NCBI GenBank assembly: GCA_000320545.1
Contig: ADNK01003345.1
Coordinates: 22,501-82,984, forward strand
Direction: 5' to 3'
Source of the DNA: Bigelowiella natans CCMP2755
Lineage: Eukaryota > Cercozoa > Chlorarachniophyceae
DNA length: 60,484 nt
Position 1 is the first letter of the stretch. Each line of letters starts with the position of its first letter. The notes beneath the pieces were generated by a model. That model searched no databases and was not told the origin of the DNA. It was given only the letters and a program-made list of their open reading frames with translations. Below are positions 28,119 to 39,991 of this stretch, in pieces. Position numbers and translations under genes: made by a program.

Positions 28119-29648
28119 GTGTCGCAGGTGTTGAGTTGCAGGTAGATTTGGTGCATTGCAGGGTGGGTTTTAGTTGTCGCACCAGCTGTTTGTGATGGTG
28201 CAGCTGGCAATTTTGCTCCTTCAAAATTTTGTGAAACGAGGTCGACTTCGGTCGGCACTGCTTTCATTCATTCATTCGTCATCAGCGCTGCGTGCTGTCT
28301 GTGCATCGTGTCGAAAAACAAATTGTGATCAACGTTTCAATGTTTCAATGTTCTGCTCGTTGTTCTTCTTCGTCTAGTGCAACAAAATGTCACCGGGTTT
28401 GACCGTGTTGTGAAAATTGTGACGCCAACTGCACGACCGTCTGCGTCTCACTCTGGCACTCGTGACGTTTCACCATGGTCAAATGCTGACACGCACGCAT
28501 CCGTTTGAAGTGGATGGGACAGAACAACTTCAATTTCTCACAGCTCTTCTTGCAGCGAACTTTGGACCAGTGGAACTCATGCTAGAGGCAAGCATGCACT
28601 AGTTCTGGAGTTCAGTGAAGGGCTTTCATGCGGGCTAGCGCTAGACCTAGCTAACAGTGTGCGTGCGTGCCTAGGTGCCAGCGTGCCAGCGACCGCCCTG
28701 TTCATCACGCCCATCGTCACAGCTAGACAGTGTCGATCTTGTTGTGCTCAAACAACGCAAATGACAGCGCGGTTGTGCATTGTGGCGTGCAGATGGACTT
28801 GAAACATCCTTCACAACTAGACAAACTAGACGAACGCCATGGTGCTTGGTGGAAAGTGTCCATCACATTCGGCGGCACTCCATGCATTTCACACATCCAA
28901 ACAGAAAGCCAATGCACAGTTCAGCGCGCACGTTTGTGCACGAGGGGGAGAACAATGAAAAATGGGGTTGCAGAGGGCTCATGTCATGCGTCGATCAATT
29001 TCTTGATGAGTTTGCTATTATCATCATTGTCAATGAGAGGACACGCATGCATTTTTGCAATCATGACGATGATGTCTCATTCCACCTTTGACCCTTTGAG
29101 TTTGCGCGTGGTGAATTCTTGGCATCTGCCACTCATCGGATGAGTCGCTCGTCTAGAAAGGCAACAGCATCATCAGTGTGTAACAAAAACAAGCCTACAA
29201 ATTGTTGTCATCACTGCACACACGATAAGCTTCATCAAATTGTGTAGATGCCTTTCACTACAAACAACATCCAATCATTGCAGAGAACAAAAAGAAATGC
29301 ATTTGATTCTGACCTTCCCCCAAGTATGAGCACGAAAAACTTTTTGATGGCTCTGAAATGATGCATCACATGTCAAAAACCATGCATGCTAGGAATGGAA
29401 GGCAATGTTCAGGTTGGGATTTGTCTTCTTCCTCTTCTGTCGAATTAGACACTGTGCAGGGACAATGCGGGCTAACAATGATGATGGTGAGTGAAATAGT
29501 GATTGGCAGGTTTGTCGTAGGCTTTGGAAAGAGATGAATCACATAAGTGACGCGCAGTATACCTTTGTCCTAATTTTGTTCGGCTGACAGCAAATCCAAC
29601 GAACAGAATTGGAACACCTTAACACACACACACACACACACACATCCA
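28119..29648. other. Intergenic, subtelomere-like island between two minus-strand genes
   Basis: About 28130-29480 lacks microsatellites and is rich in TGCA, GTGC, CACGC and TCAATG words, like 18050-19960 and 54600-58100. It holds short open frames on both strands, for example 28730-29143 on the plus strand (137 codons), with no recognisable domain. It lies directly upstream of the LRR gene, so its promoter should be here. A (CA)n tract sits at about 29621-29643, just outside the hydroxylase stop codon. Confidence 0.5.
28483..28602 (+). CDS. Small open frame, 39 codons, possible gene remnant
   Basis: ATG at 28483, stop at 28600-28602. The peptide (FEVDGTEQLQFLTALLAANF and after) has protein-like composition, unlike the low-complexity frames elsewhere. 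There is no recognised family. It could be a decayed fragment of a subtelomeric gene or chance. Confidence 0.15.
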   Translation: MLTRTHPFEVDGTEQLQFLTALLAANFGPVELMLEASMH

Positions 29649-30067
29649 TCATGAAGAAGCCCAATGTGAACAATGTGACGATGATTTGTTGATGTGAGCG
29701 CATTCATTACCAAGGAAGAATATGAGGTGAGGAATTTCTTGTGCAGGATGATAAAATTCAAATCCTGTCAAAATATCATCATGATCATCATCGTTATGAT
29801 CACATGGGCTGACACATGTCACCATCATCATCATCACCATCATCATTCTCATGGTCATCACAATGACAAACACATCATTACCTTCAGGGCCTAAATCAGC
29901 TTCCATCGTTTCGTGGAAAGCTTTATGCAGGCCCTTTGACTGCAATTGTACATCCTGGTGAATGGGTGAATGGATGAATGGAAGAAAACAAGCAAGCGAC
30001 TTCATAGTAGTTTGTAAGTAAGTAAGCAAGCTCTCTAATGTGCACTTTAAACTTGTCGCAGAAAGAG

Positions 30068-30108
<41 letters not shown>

Positions 30109-30846
30109 ATTTTCACGCATTCACATATCTACATACCGCTTTCCAATGACTCGTCAACGGAAGAAGATGCACATAAATATTTCGTAGTACCCATTCGAAC
30201 TGAGTGTTAAGATTGAGAATTTAGATATAGAGATCCTTTCTCTAATGCGATTACATGTAAGGTAGACTTACAGGCCATGGTAGATCAAATCTCGGGATGT
30301 CGCAGAATAGGATAGCTCGAGACCTTAAGGTGATGATGATGATTGAAATGGCTATAATGCCGACGATGTTGACAACGATGTTAATGATGATCTTAATGGC
30401 GATCACCTATTTACTCTGTTTTGCACATAATGCAGATATCCATCATCAAAAAGAAGGTCTTCTCCATTTGTCCACTCCATTCTAACATGTCATTTGAAAA
30501 TAGCTGCACGTTGTTGTTTCATGTGTAACGTTTGATATGTGATGGGTGTAAATTATGTGCTATGCTCTTCTATACAATGCATGAGATGCGAGTTCACGCA
30601 TCATTATTTAATTTCATTTGTCAAGTATCATTATGAAGGTAAGCGGTCCTCAGTGGTGATAATGAATGATGCATGTATTAGTAGTAGACAAAATGGGGTG
30701 GTGACCATGATAACAACAACAAAAACTGCAACAATAATGATGATGATGATGATGATAATGATGGAGATGGTATGACGTTTGGCAACGAAAAAGAATATGA
30801 TTGTAACGATACTAATTTAAAGAATATCATAAGATGATAATGATGG

Positions 30847-30877
<31 letters not shown>

Positions 30878-31985
30878 TACCGAACAGGTTCCATCTGCTT
30901 CGAAATTTCCTCCTTGTACACTTTGAACCCATTTTGGACATCGAGAAATACTTCCCTATATTTGTATGTGAGAAGAAAACAAAACGAAAATACTCTTTTT
31001 ATTATTTTCATCGTATATTATCATTATCTTTAGATTCTCCACACCGTCGTCGCAAATAACAATCATAAATCACGATCATCATTATTATTGTCATAATCAT
31101 AGCAACGATAATAATCGTGTAAAATGATGGGGAATCTGACCTGTGTTTTCTGAAAGGCCATGATCCTAGCATTCCTCCCCTAAATGGAATTTTATCGTAT
31201 ACACCTGGAATAATTAATGATGACGGCGAAAGTGAGGTCTAGTTTGATAGAATGATATGAACGATGATAAAAGGGGATGGTTGGTTACCCAAATGAACAG
31301 GAGCAAATCTTCCTGTTCCAACAATAGGCTTCCCAAATTCCTTCTCTGACGATATTAAATAAAGTGTGTACGCACGTTTGGTATTGTTTGGATATATTTC
31401 TTCATGAACATTTGTGTCAAAATTACGTGCTTTATAGTGATACCGCTACTAATAATACTACTATTAATACTACATATACTACTACCACCTGAGTATTCAG
31501 GTATATCAATCGCTAAATGGTATCTGATATATCGTTACGAATAGGAGAAACAATAACCATCATTATCATCATATCAACATCATCATCATCATCATCAGAT
31601 AACTGATCTTCGTTGTTTTTAATTGGGTTTGACTTAGTGGTAAAGTGTGTACAAAGCAGCAGCAGAACCTTAATATGCCTTTAAACTCTCCATAGTGGAG
31701 TCCTATTTCTTTTCCTACAACGGAGAGAACGACGTGTGGGAGGTGGGTGTTACATTGTGATGATGATAAGACCACATACAAAACACATCATATAATAATA
31801 ACGAACCTGGTCCTACGATCGAAATCATCGCATGGACAATTGGGGTGGGTCGGATAAGATCTAGAGTCTGAAGATCATGATGCAGACGATGATGATAATG
31901 ATGATAATAATGATAGTGATTATAATAAGATGTTATTGTTGATGATGATAGACACGACAATGATGATAGTAAGGATTTAATGACA

Positions 31986-32021
<36 letters not shown>

Positions 32022-32357
32022 GTGATGAAGCACCTTGGGGAAATACTTCTTTAAATTGATATTATCCCTTCCCCCATGATAAAATGTAACTTGGTTCCAA
32101 TTTGGACGCCCGTATAGATTCGACTAAGCACACGTTACACACACGCGCGCGCGCACACAACGATACACACACAATACACATTTACATACCACATAACACA
32201 CACACACACACACACACAGACAGACACAAACACAACACAAACAGAACACACACAACATACACCACATTCACCTACCCATAATAGCAAATCTGCATTATTC
32301 TTTAATGCCATGTATTCGTCTCGAATCACTAAATATCCATATGATAATAAAGTAATA

Positions 32358-32390
<33 letters not shown>

Positions 32391-32717
32391 AATGATCGAT
32401 TTTTAAAAAGGGAAGACTATTCGATAGCATCATCATCAAAATTTAATTATCGGTTGACCATGCCAGTTATCCCTCAGATTCTGAGTCCACCAATTCACAC
32501 GTGGATCGCTACAGAACACAAACAATGATAACTATCCCTCAGATTCTGAGTCCACTAATTCACACGTGGATCGCAATAAAACACAAACAATGATGACTAG
32601 TCCAAGTCGCTACAGAGTCTACAATGATGGTGATGGTGAGGTGATGTAAGTACAACCTAGTGCTCCATACGCCATCATTCGGACTAATATACCATAGAAA
32701 CGAGTTGATTATATTGC
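29649..32717 (-). CDS. Aspartyl/asparaginyl beta-hydroxylase-domain protein (2OG-Fe(II) oxygenase fold)
   Basis: Family enzymes hydroxylate Asp/Asn side chains or, in the bacterial LpxO branch, lipids, using 2-oxoglutarate and iron. The chain reads in phase through 32276-32328, 32034-32123, 31807-31867, 31669-31714, 31489-31523, 31289-31345, 31141-31204, 30881-30955, 30407-30481, 30272-30323, 30137-30199, 30001-30051, 29882-29954 and 29649-29764, about 303 residues. Key segments: PNWNQVTFYHGG; then GPGKEIGLHYGEFKGILRYH across three exons, with the first metal-binding His; then WTNGEDLLFDDGYLHYVQNR, with the second His; then RAILFCDIPR. These match the family's PHxG...LRyHL, W-x-G-x-x-x-x-FDD-x-x-x-H and R-x-x-L-x-x-D motifs in order. 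A probable upstream exon begins at 32717 (INSFLWYISPNDGVWST), but its phase to the next exon is unresolved, so the start is unknown. Confidence 0.86.
30070..30103. repeat. (AC)n microsatellite in a hydroxylase intron
   Basis: About 16 AC dinucleotides between the exons ending at 30051 and starting at 30137. Other tracts in this gene are GAT repeats at 30738-30767, 30844-30873 and 31987-32020. Confidence 0.85.
32466..32594. repeat. About 65-bp tandem duplication
   Basis: Two adjacent copies beginning TATCCCTCAGATTCTGAGTC, at about 32467 and 32532, each running to ACACAAACAATGAT. The lengths are nearly identical with few differences. They lie at or near the 5' end of the hydroxylase gene. Confidence 0.9.
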
Positions 32718-32729
32718 CTGGAGGAAGAT

Positions 32730-33057
32730 GATAGAAAAAACAATCTATCATACTCCTCGCAACACTTGTCTGAATGGGGGTAAAACAAAAATCACCTGCT
32801 TCGACAATCTCAGATATGACATGTCGTCACACCGACATATCATCCTCTCATAGCATGTATCACACATCAATTTCTCATGCATCGTCACACATTCTTATTA
32901 TAACCACAATTCACACACCGCATCACCCAAGTCTGAACCTTGAACGTTTTTTCCATTGAGAAACAGCATCACAGTCTTAAATAATAAACCTCTGCGCGTG
33001 TATGTGTGAAATATGTGTATGCGTGCAGTATGTGTATTTGTGTGCGTATTTTTGCGC

Positions 33058-33091
<34 letters not shown>

Positions 33092-33198
33092 ATGGTTATT
33101 AGCGGTGTATGTAAATAGGAGGGAGGAGTGCATGTGCGTGCGAGAGCCCATACATGGCACTGTGTGTTTGTTTGTGGGGTGTGTATCTTCGTCATTAT

Positions 33199-33237
<39 letters not shown>

Positions 33238-33619
33238 TCCAATCTGAATGTTTCTTTTTCTGCCTATCTGTGTCATAGTGCTGTGCTTTTTATTGAAATA
33301 TGAATACTTGTTATCCGGGTCATATGAATTCCAGTCGGTATATAAAGGGGCTACAATTATGGTGATATGTGTATGACCATCATACACAGTTTGTATTGTA
33401 GTACAATGTGTACATTTATCTGTGTGGTATGATAGTTACTTATGCACGTCAAAGCTATAATGATACAAGACCAGAGTAGAGTCGTGTAGAGCATCCACTT
33501 GCATATTCTGATCAAAACTTCGTAAGACACACTTCCAAAAAATCTAATGTTAGCACTTAAACCCCCTCGCCCCCGCCCCCATAACCTCCCACACATAACA
33601 CTCAATATACATTCTTAAG
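32730..33619. other. Mostly non-coding; (TA)n, (TG)n and (CT)n tracts
   Basis: No supported gene. Microsatellites: TA/TG at about 33058-33092, and CT then TG at about 33199-33237. A possible further upstream exon of the hydroxylase gene on the minus strand (DDMSYLRLSKQ before a GTGATT donor, about 32790-32830) could not be linked in phase. Confidence 0.4.
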
Positions 33620-33973
33620 ATGCATATAGTTGTGATTCGTATCCGTTCCATTGACAAAAAGTTGCCGCCTCGTGAGGGGAAAGAATCTGTAGCATCACCC
33701 ATGACTCAATGTTTTGTTTGGCTGATCCCCACAAAGGGCAATGAGGCAATTGGAAGAATACGAGGAGAAATTTTAGTTAAGGAAGTTGCATGCTATTTTC
33801 ATTATGCGACAACAAATCATCGATGTAAGGATACTATTTTCATCCTACGACATCATAAATCTATAAAAACAGCAAAACCCTCCATATTTATCTCGGCACG
33901 GAGAATTTCTCTGAAAGAATTCGCCGAAGCGGGTCGCGGACTCCAGACCGAGCTTTGGAATAAACACAAATAA
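33620..33973 (+). CDS. Hypothetical 117-codon open frame upstream of RPS18
   Basis: ATG to stop without low-complexity runs. The peptide is basic, for example ISARRISLKEFAEAGRGLQ near the end, and matches nothing I recognise. It ends about 155 bases before the RPS18 start, so it may be a separate small gene, a last exon, or RPS18 5' flank that is open by chance. Confidence 0.25.
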   Translation: MHIVVIRIRSIDKKLPPREGKESVASPMTQCFVWLIPTKGNEAIGRIRGEILVKEVACYFHYATTNHRCKDTIFILRHHKSIKTAKPSIFISARRISLKEFAEAGRGLQTELWNKHK

Positions 33974-34129
33974 TATTCGAAAATTTTATAATTAGGTGTA
34001 TATTACAAAATTACGACATGGAATGAATGTTGTCTCTACTCAAAAACAAAAGGGTTTTCAACTAGCTTTACATCACTGTCAACACTTACTTTACCAAGAA
34101 GCTAACCCCACCTCAGACAAGCATTCAAG

Positions 34130-34879
34130 ATGGCTCTCGTCGTGGATGCAAAGGACTTCTCCCACATGCACCGTATCCTGGGAACTAACATTGACGGTAA
34201 CAGGAAGGTCCCTTTTGCACTCACCAAGATCCGTGGTGTTGGCCGCCGATTTGCCACCCTAGTCTGCAAGAGTGCCGATATCGATATCAACAAAAGGTAA
34301 TTCAAGCCATGATGTTCCAACCATGATTTTAGTATTATTTGGGAAGCAGCGGGTGGGATGAATGGTGCTATACTTAAGCTGAAACAGTTGTCCAACAAGA
34401 TTATGTGCATGATGTTGCGGAGGTTCAGAGACCGAGGGATTGCATGCATAAAATACTTAGGAGAATGTAAGAATGTAGTTCCAAGAATGTAGCTTCTGGT
34501 TGGGAGACGTTGTATTTCATGTTCATTAATGCGGATGACTATGCGACATGACTAACCTATACAAATGTTTTTTATCAGGGCGGGAGAACTCACCAGTGAT
34601 GAGATCGATCAGATTGTGACTATTCTTCAAAACCCCGACCAGTTCGACATTCCAGACTGGTTCCTCAACAGGCAACGTGATCGCAAGACCAACAAGATGA
34701 TGCAGTGCGTTTCCAATGAACTCGTACAGAAAATGCGTGAAGACTTCGAGCGTATGAAGAAGATTCGTCTCCACAGAGCTCTTCGCCACATCTGGGGTAT
34801 TAAGGTCCGTGGACAGCACACGAAGACCACCGGACGTAAAGGAAGAAACTTGGGTATTCCTGGCATTGTTTGTAAGTAA
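34130..34879 (+). CDS. RPS18: 40S ribosomal protein S18 (uS13 family), two exons
   Basis: Small-subunit head protein contacting the large subunit and the P-site tRNA. Exons 34130-34296 and 34579-34879, joined within an Arg codon, give 155 residues. The start [20 protein letters not shown] and segments [28 protein letters not shown] and [20 protein letters not shown] are near-universal in eukaryotic S18. The helix-two-turn-helix and basic tail are complete. The end is odd: instead of the usual GRTVGVSKKK-type tail it reads [12 protein letters not shown]. The last codons contain GTAAGT at 34872, a perfect donor, so a short extra exon could replace IVCK. I found no downstream exon giving a Lys-rich tail. 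Confidence 0.97.
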
Positions 34880-36068
34880 AGAAGTTGTGTAAGCGACCTT
34901 CAAGTAAATGCCAGACACCTTTGTCAATCCACCCCCGCCGCTTCCCTCCGCATCTGCCATAACCACCTTTCCATCTAGCAGCGGGAATATTCCTCAACTT
35001 AGAATCTGCATTTCCTTCTTGGCAAAAGGGTGCTCTGTGTTACCTTCGTGCAGACTAGATGCACGCAGCATTTGCGAATGATGATTGTACGCGAGTATGT
35101 TATAATCCCATTCTCCCTTCTGAGAGAATGTGGTTTTGAACAAGATTTGCCACCATCATTCAAAATCAACTGCCTCCTGTGATATTTTTAAATTTGAGAT
35201 GCATTAACTTTTACAAAACTCCCCTCTCTCTCTCCCTCTCTCTCTTTTCCTTAAGAATGGGTTCCCTTAATTTATCATGACAAAGTGCACCACAAACTCA
35301 CTTCTCGCTTGCACTATCTGCTCCCTCAATAATCTTATCTTTAGTCCACATCCTCCGTTCCACTTCTTTCTCTTTCTGTTTTTTCTTTCCTCCTCTTCAA
35401 TTCTATTCTCCCGGTGTTATTTCTGCTTCCCTCTGTTGTTTTTTTCGCTCTTCCGAAAGCAATGTACATGTCACATTGTGGCGGCATACTATACATCCTA
35501 CGATAATAACATATAGCTTGCGCTTATATCTAACATGTACTGATACATCTCTAGTCTCGTCTATGTGGATGAGCACGCACATATATTAGCTGTGCGATGC
35601 AGATTTGGACGCGTGTATTTGCAGCCATGCAAGCGCACGCATGTGCATCGGATATGGATTCGTCATCAACAATTTATATTCATCGTGACGTAGTCTCTAG
35701 CTATTTCGACTTTCGATCGTCATGTTTTTATTCCTGCCCAATTACATTATGCTGATCTTGGCAAGCAGTACCCATATGAGGCGCTTCGTGCATGCAAGTA
35801 GGGATCGTAGCTAGGCAATTGTGGAGACATATTTTTGCGCATGCGCTGTGCTAGAATTCATCATTATATATATGAGATTATGAGCTAGGCGGATGGCATG
35901 GCAACAATCGCGATGGAGCCGATCGAAGATTATTTGCCGAGTGCATGTACATTGTGATGGCTCTGTTACGACATTCGTAGCACAGCAAACACGCTAGCAC
36001 GGACCCAGCTAGTTCCAAAGTGCTACATTAGCACCCTGTTTTTCCATTCTTATTACGTTCCTCCTTCA
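34880..36068. other. Intergenic between convergent RPS18 and the transporter; TGCA-rich island
   Basis: 34880-35500 is pyrimidine-rich with no gene. About 35500-36060 is a microsatellite-free block with GCATGC, TGCATC, CACGCA and GCGCAT words, for example at 35624, 35790 and 35838, resembling 13830-14900 and 41480-42300. Confidence 0.55.
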
Positions 36069-37124
36069 TCAAAAGTCATAATTATTTGCATCGTTACGAT
36101 CCACATTCGCTTTTCCGATGGAAGAAGAGTTGATGGCACCACTGCCTTGAATGCTTCCAGCCGCCACCTTCAGATCGTCGTTGACGATGCTGCCTGGAAC
36201 TTTCGCCCCAGCAGGGAACATGTCGTCATCATCACCCTCTTCAGCATCGTTCGACAGAAAGGCCTTTTTCTCTTCGTTGTCTCCATGCTCTTCTTCTTGC
36301 TCCCCTTCCCCTACAAGGCTTCCTTCTTCATTTGGGCGTGCGTCCGGGATAAGGTAAGGTAGCAGTACGAGCGGTAAGCATGGTAGTATAGAAGTGATAA
36401 GTGCGACTAGCCAGAGGTTCTTGAATTGATCTCCTTCATCAGTGGACCCATTGGGCCGCACGCCCATGACGTCTAGGAGGAACGCTCCTGAGTAGTTTGA
36501 TATGTTGCTTCCGAGATTCGAAGCAGAAGCGAGAAGAGCAAACATCGTCGCCTCGAGTCCCTTGGGGCATAGTCGCGACAAAATCATGACGGCTGGCATA
36601 TAGTTGAATTCCTTAATCACAGTCTGAAGTGCCGCCGAGCCTAGGACGAAGACACGATCAGATAGCCCCCATTGTTTGTTCCATCGAAGGAAGACGATGA
36701 TGTTGAAAAGGGACAATCCAGAGTATACCAATGTAGACCAGAGGAAGATCGTTCGGTATTTCATGTTGCTCAAGTAGCGGTTGAAGATGAAGATCCCAAT
36801 GATTGCCGTACCAGAAGCAACAAGTCCTATAGCAGTGGTGTAGAACCAATCGGAGAAATGGGGGCCTTCCGGATACTGCTGGGGACCATCTGTGAAAAAA
36901 TAAAAAGTGGCTCCCTCGATAGACATTGAAAAAAGCGTCTGGATCAATGTGTAAGCGTTCACTTTCGCAATAATCGGTGGTGTCCAGCGAAAGAAGCCTA
37001 AATGAAGAAGATATTCAAGAGTTATTGATGCTACATAAAGATTGACTAAAAACCATCCACGATCAACAGAACTAGATATGGCGCTCATTGTCTCTTCTCT
37101 CCTTTCTTTCAGATAACCCCCCCC

Positions 37125-37171
<47 letters not shown>

Positions 37172-38473
37172 GCTACATGAGTGTAAATATAAATTTATAC
37201 ACATACATACATGTGTGCACATATTATAAAGTATCATATGCTCACTTATATTTTAATATATCAATCCTCCCCGCCCCCCCCGTAACTACTACGTACCTAG
37301 GATAGTGATGAAACCGCACATGAGAGCAAGAATGAGGTTAAAACGGATGTTCTTAAACCAGACACCAGATTGGGCCAAACCCAAACTGAGGACAGTAATA
37401 AGAATGGCCAGGTATGTGTAGTCGGAACCCCTTGTCCTCATCACAGTACGATTGTATTGTATGCATTGGTTTCCTCCGCGCACGCGCTTATCATCCAGAG
37501 CGTTCATCACCACGGGAATAGTGCCCAGAAAGATCTGGTTGATGAGAATAATGATGATGATAATGACCACGAGGAACACAACAATTCATCATCCATAAAG
37601 TAGTGGTAGTTGTAGTAGTAGTAGTGATAAAATACTACCGGTATGCAGCATATTGCAAAGACATAACGTGATCCCAGGCGCTCGATAACAATCCCCACTG
37701 TGCCAACTGCTAGTAACGACATGCATGACATCCCCCCCCAGATGTAAGATACAAGATCCGCGTTGATGGATGGGTGCTGCTGGATCTTCTCAGAATATTT
37801 CGCCTCAACAAGAAGATCATTCAATGCAATGTGCATCTGCGCAGCAAAGAGACATGAGAGTCCCACTCCAATTGAAATCTGGTTGACAGGTGTCGTCCCA
37901 ATGGCTGCCAGAGCTATTATTGCACAGAAGGAAGTCGTGAGCATGTATGGAATTTTGTGATACCCAAATAATGCTATCGTGTCACTCCCGATTCCCATGA
38001 GACCCTTCAAGGCCCATGGTGTCATTACAACTGACAAATAAATCTGAAGTGTAGATGCATCTATACCGCCCCGGTCACGGAAGTAGAATGAGATAGTGTT
38101 GTTGATGTATGATTGTACGAGGCCTTTTTGAAGGTGCTGAAAAAAACGGGAATATAAATTCATCAGTTTTTGAAATAGTAACGATTCAGATTAGCTTGGG
38201 AGATCAATCCTATGGTATTTATTGAACAAAGCTTCTGATATACTTACATCACCCACATACACAGAGGCAGAAAGAGATATTACTAAATGTGTTGAGCACA
38301 CGTTGTACCTGTACAGCGAAGATAGTTACAAGCAAGCCTGTTGTTGCAGTCTTCGAAAGCTCAATAATCCATGTTACGAAGTAGCTGATTCCAAATACTG
38401 ACCAGTAGCATGGATTATACTTCCAGTAGATAGGTAACTCTCCCCTTTTTGTCTTGCTCTGTGAATCATCCAT
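36069..38473 (-). CDS. Folate-biopterin transporter (FBT/BT1) family membrane protein
   Basis: Multi-pass major-facilitator-type carrier; characterised relatives move folates or pterins into cells or plastids. Exons 38309-38473, 37639-38136, 37297-37534 and 36069-36997 join in phase to 609 residues. The start codon at 38473 has G at -3. The segment VVMTPWALKGLMGIGSDTIA, followed by GYHKIPYML, is the family signature (PW-x-x-K-x-x-x-G-x-x-SD). About 12 hydrophobic helices can be counted, ending LPLVLLPYLIP. NYSGAFLLDVMGV lies in the C-terminal half. The cytosolic tail of about 80 residues is acidic (EGEQEEEHGDNEEKK). There is no obvious plastid or signal peptide: the first 17 residues are polar. 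Substrate cannot be assigned from sequence. Confidence 0.9.
37132..37167. repeat. (GA)n microsatellite in the transporter's last intron
   Basis: About 17 GA dinucleotides between the exon starting at 36997 and the exon ending at 37297. Confidence 0.9.
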
Positions 38474-39343
38474 CGCCTTCTCAGCCGAGAACTTCTTTCG
38501 AATGAAGGCTCTAAACTAGTACTACGAAGAATGGAATCCCTACACGCTACGGTCAAGGAATCGCCTTCGAGATCCTGATCTAGCTATGAGGAAGCCAACA
38601 ACGGCGAGCGATGCAACGAGAGGCGGAAATGAGAACAGTTTAAGATCCAATAAGAACACATTGTAAAGTTGGACATGTTATTATTGAATATATTGTACTA
38701 CTATCCATATCATACGACATGCAAATTATAGAATTATTTCCACATATAGTAAAATTTTGCTTTTATAGACTCGGCATGAGGTCTTGATTTATTGCGAAAA
38801 AAATTCGATGGGTGTTTCTTTTGTTAATTTATACAAATTGCCATGTCTTATGTGATTTATGGCATCCATCCATCCTAAAACAACAATGATAAGTTTTTTG
38901 AATACAAAAGCCTCCTTTGATTCGCATGTCGCTCATCATGAGGCTGGTCATCCAACAGTTTAAAACCCCGTATTTATTCTTACGACATGAACTTATGCAT
39001 GTCGTATTACTCGATTTAAATAAAATTATCAGCTGTCCAAAAATTGTACCAAGAATTACTGAGTTGAGGAATAATTCCAGGCGTTATATCTAACGGCCTA
39101 ACCACCTACGAGCGTTACCTAGGAACCCTACGACTACTCCCAATCCCCCCACCTATACAGTCGTAGCTTCTTGTTCCTGTCTGATTTCAAGAACGGGAAG
39201 ATTTAATACAACCCAAAAGCCCTCACTGCTATATACCCTAGTGCATTAGAGGTACAGCCTCCCGTCCCATTGCTTTGCGTGAAAAGACCTTTTCTCACCC
39301 TGCTGTAAATGAATGCAACTTCCGTCAAAAACTATGATCCCAT
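38474..39343. promoter_or_regulatory. Shared upstream region of divergent transporter and alpha-kinase genes
   Basis: About 870 bases without a supported gene separate two divergently transcribed starts, so both promoters should lie here. It is AT-rich around 38640-38860. I recognise no specific promoter motif. Confidence 0.4.
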
Positions 39344-39617
39344 GTGATCCATGCTTTGTGCTCGGTATTACTGTTGCGTAGGAGCTCGCCGTATCTATTT
39401 TGTATAGAGAAACCCAGGGTATCTGCTATGAGTAGTGATATAGCTAATGCCACAAAGCTGCCGCAAGGTCTCCGGCCTGAACGCGCTATTATCCACACTC
39501 TCCATACCAATGGTAAATGGACGAAGAAGTCGACTCAAGTTGCAATAGAAGCAAAACCTTTTGCTGAAGGTTTGTAGTGAATAGTGAGACAAGCCCATGT
39601 TCATGTTTACGTATGTG

Positions 39618-39653
<36 letters not shown>

Positions 39654-39954
39654 AGAGTTTCTGCTAGTAAGGATATGCTCTATATCAATTAACAATAAAC
39701 TTGAAAATATCTCTAGATAGACATGGTAATTTACAACATTTACAGGATCATTTAGAAGAGCATACATATCGTATCTACTGCGAGACAATCAGTGGCAAAA
39801 GTTTGTGTGTAAATTTGCCAAGGACAAGAACACACCGAGGCAGCTTTATTTCAAAGGTAGAGACTTTCTCCATGACCACAATGTGTGACAACCTTAGCGG
39901 CAAATGAAATATTTTTCCTTCCGATACAAACACACACACACAAACACCAACACA

Positions 39955-39991
<37 letters not shown>

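Noticed and set aside
28730-29143. 137-codon plus-strand frame between the LRR and hydroxylase genes
   Set aside because: No domain, with overlapping alternative frames. Kept only as part of the island description.
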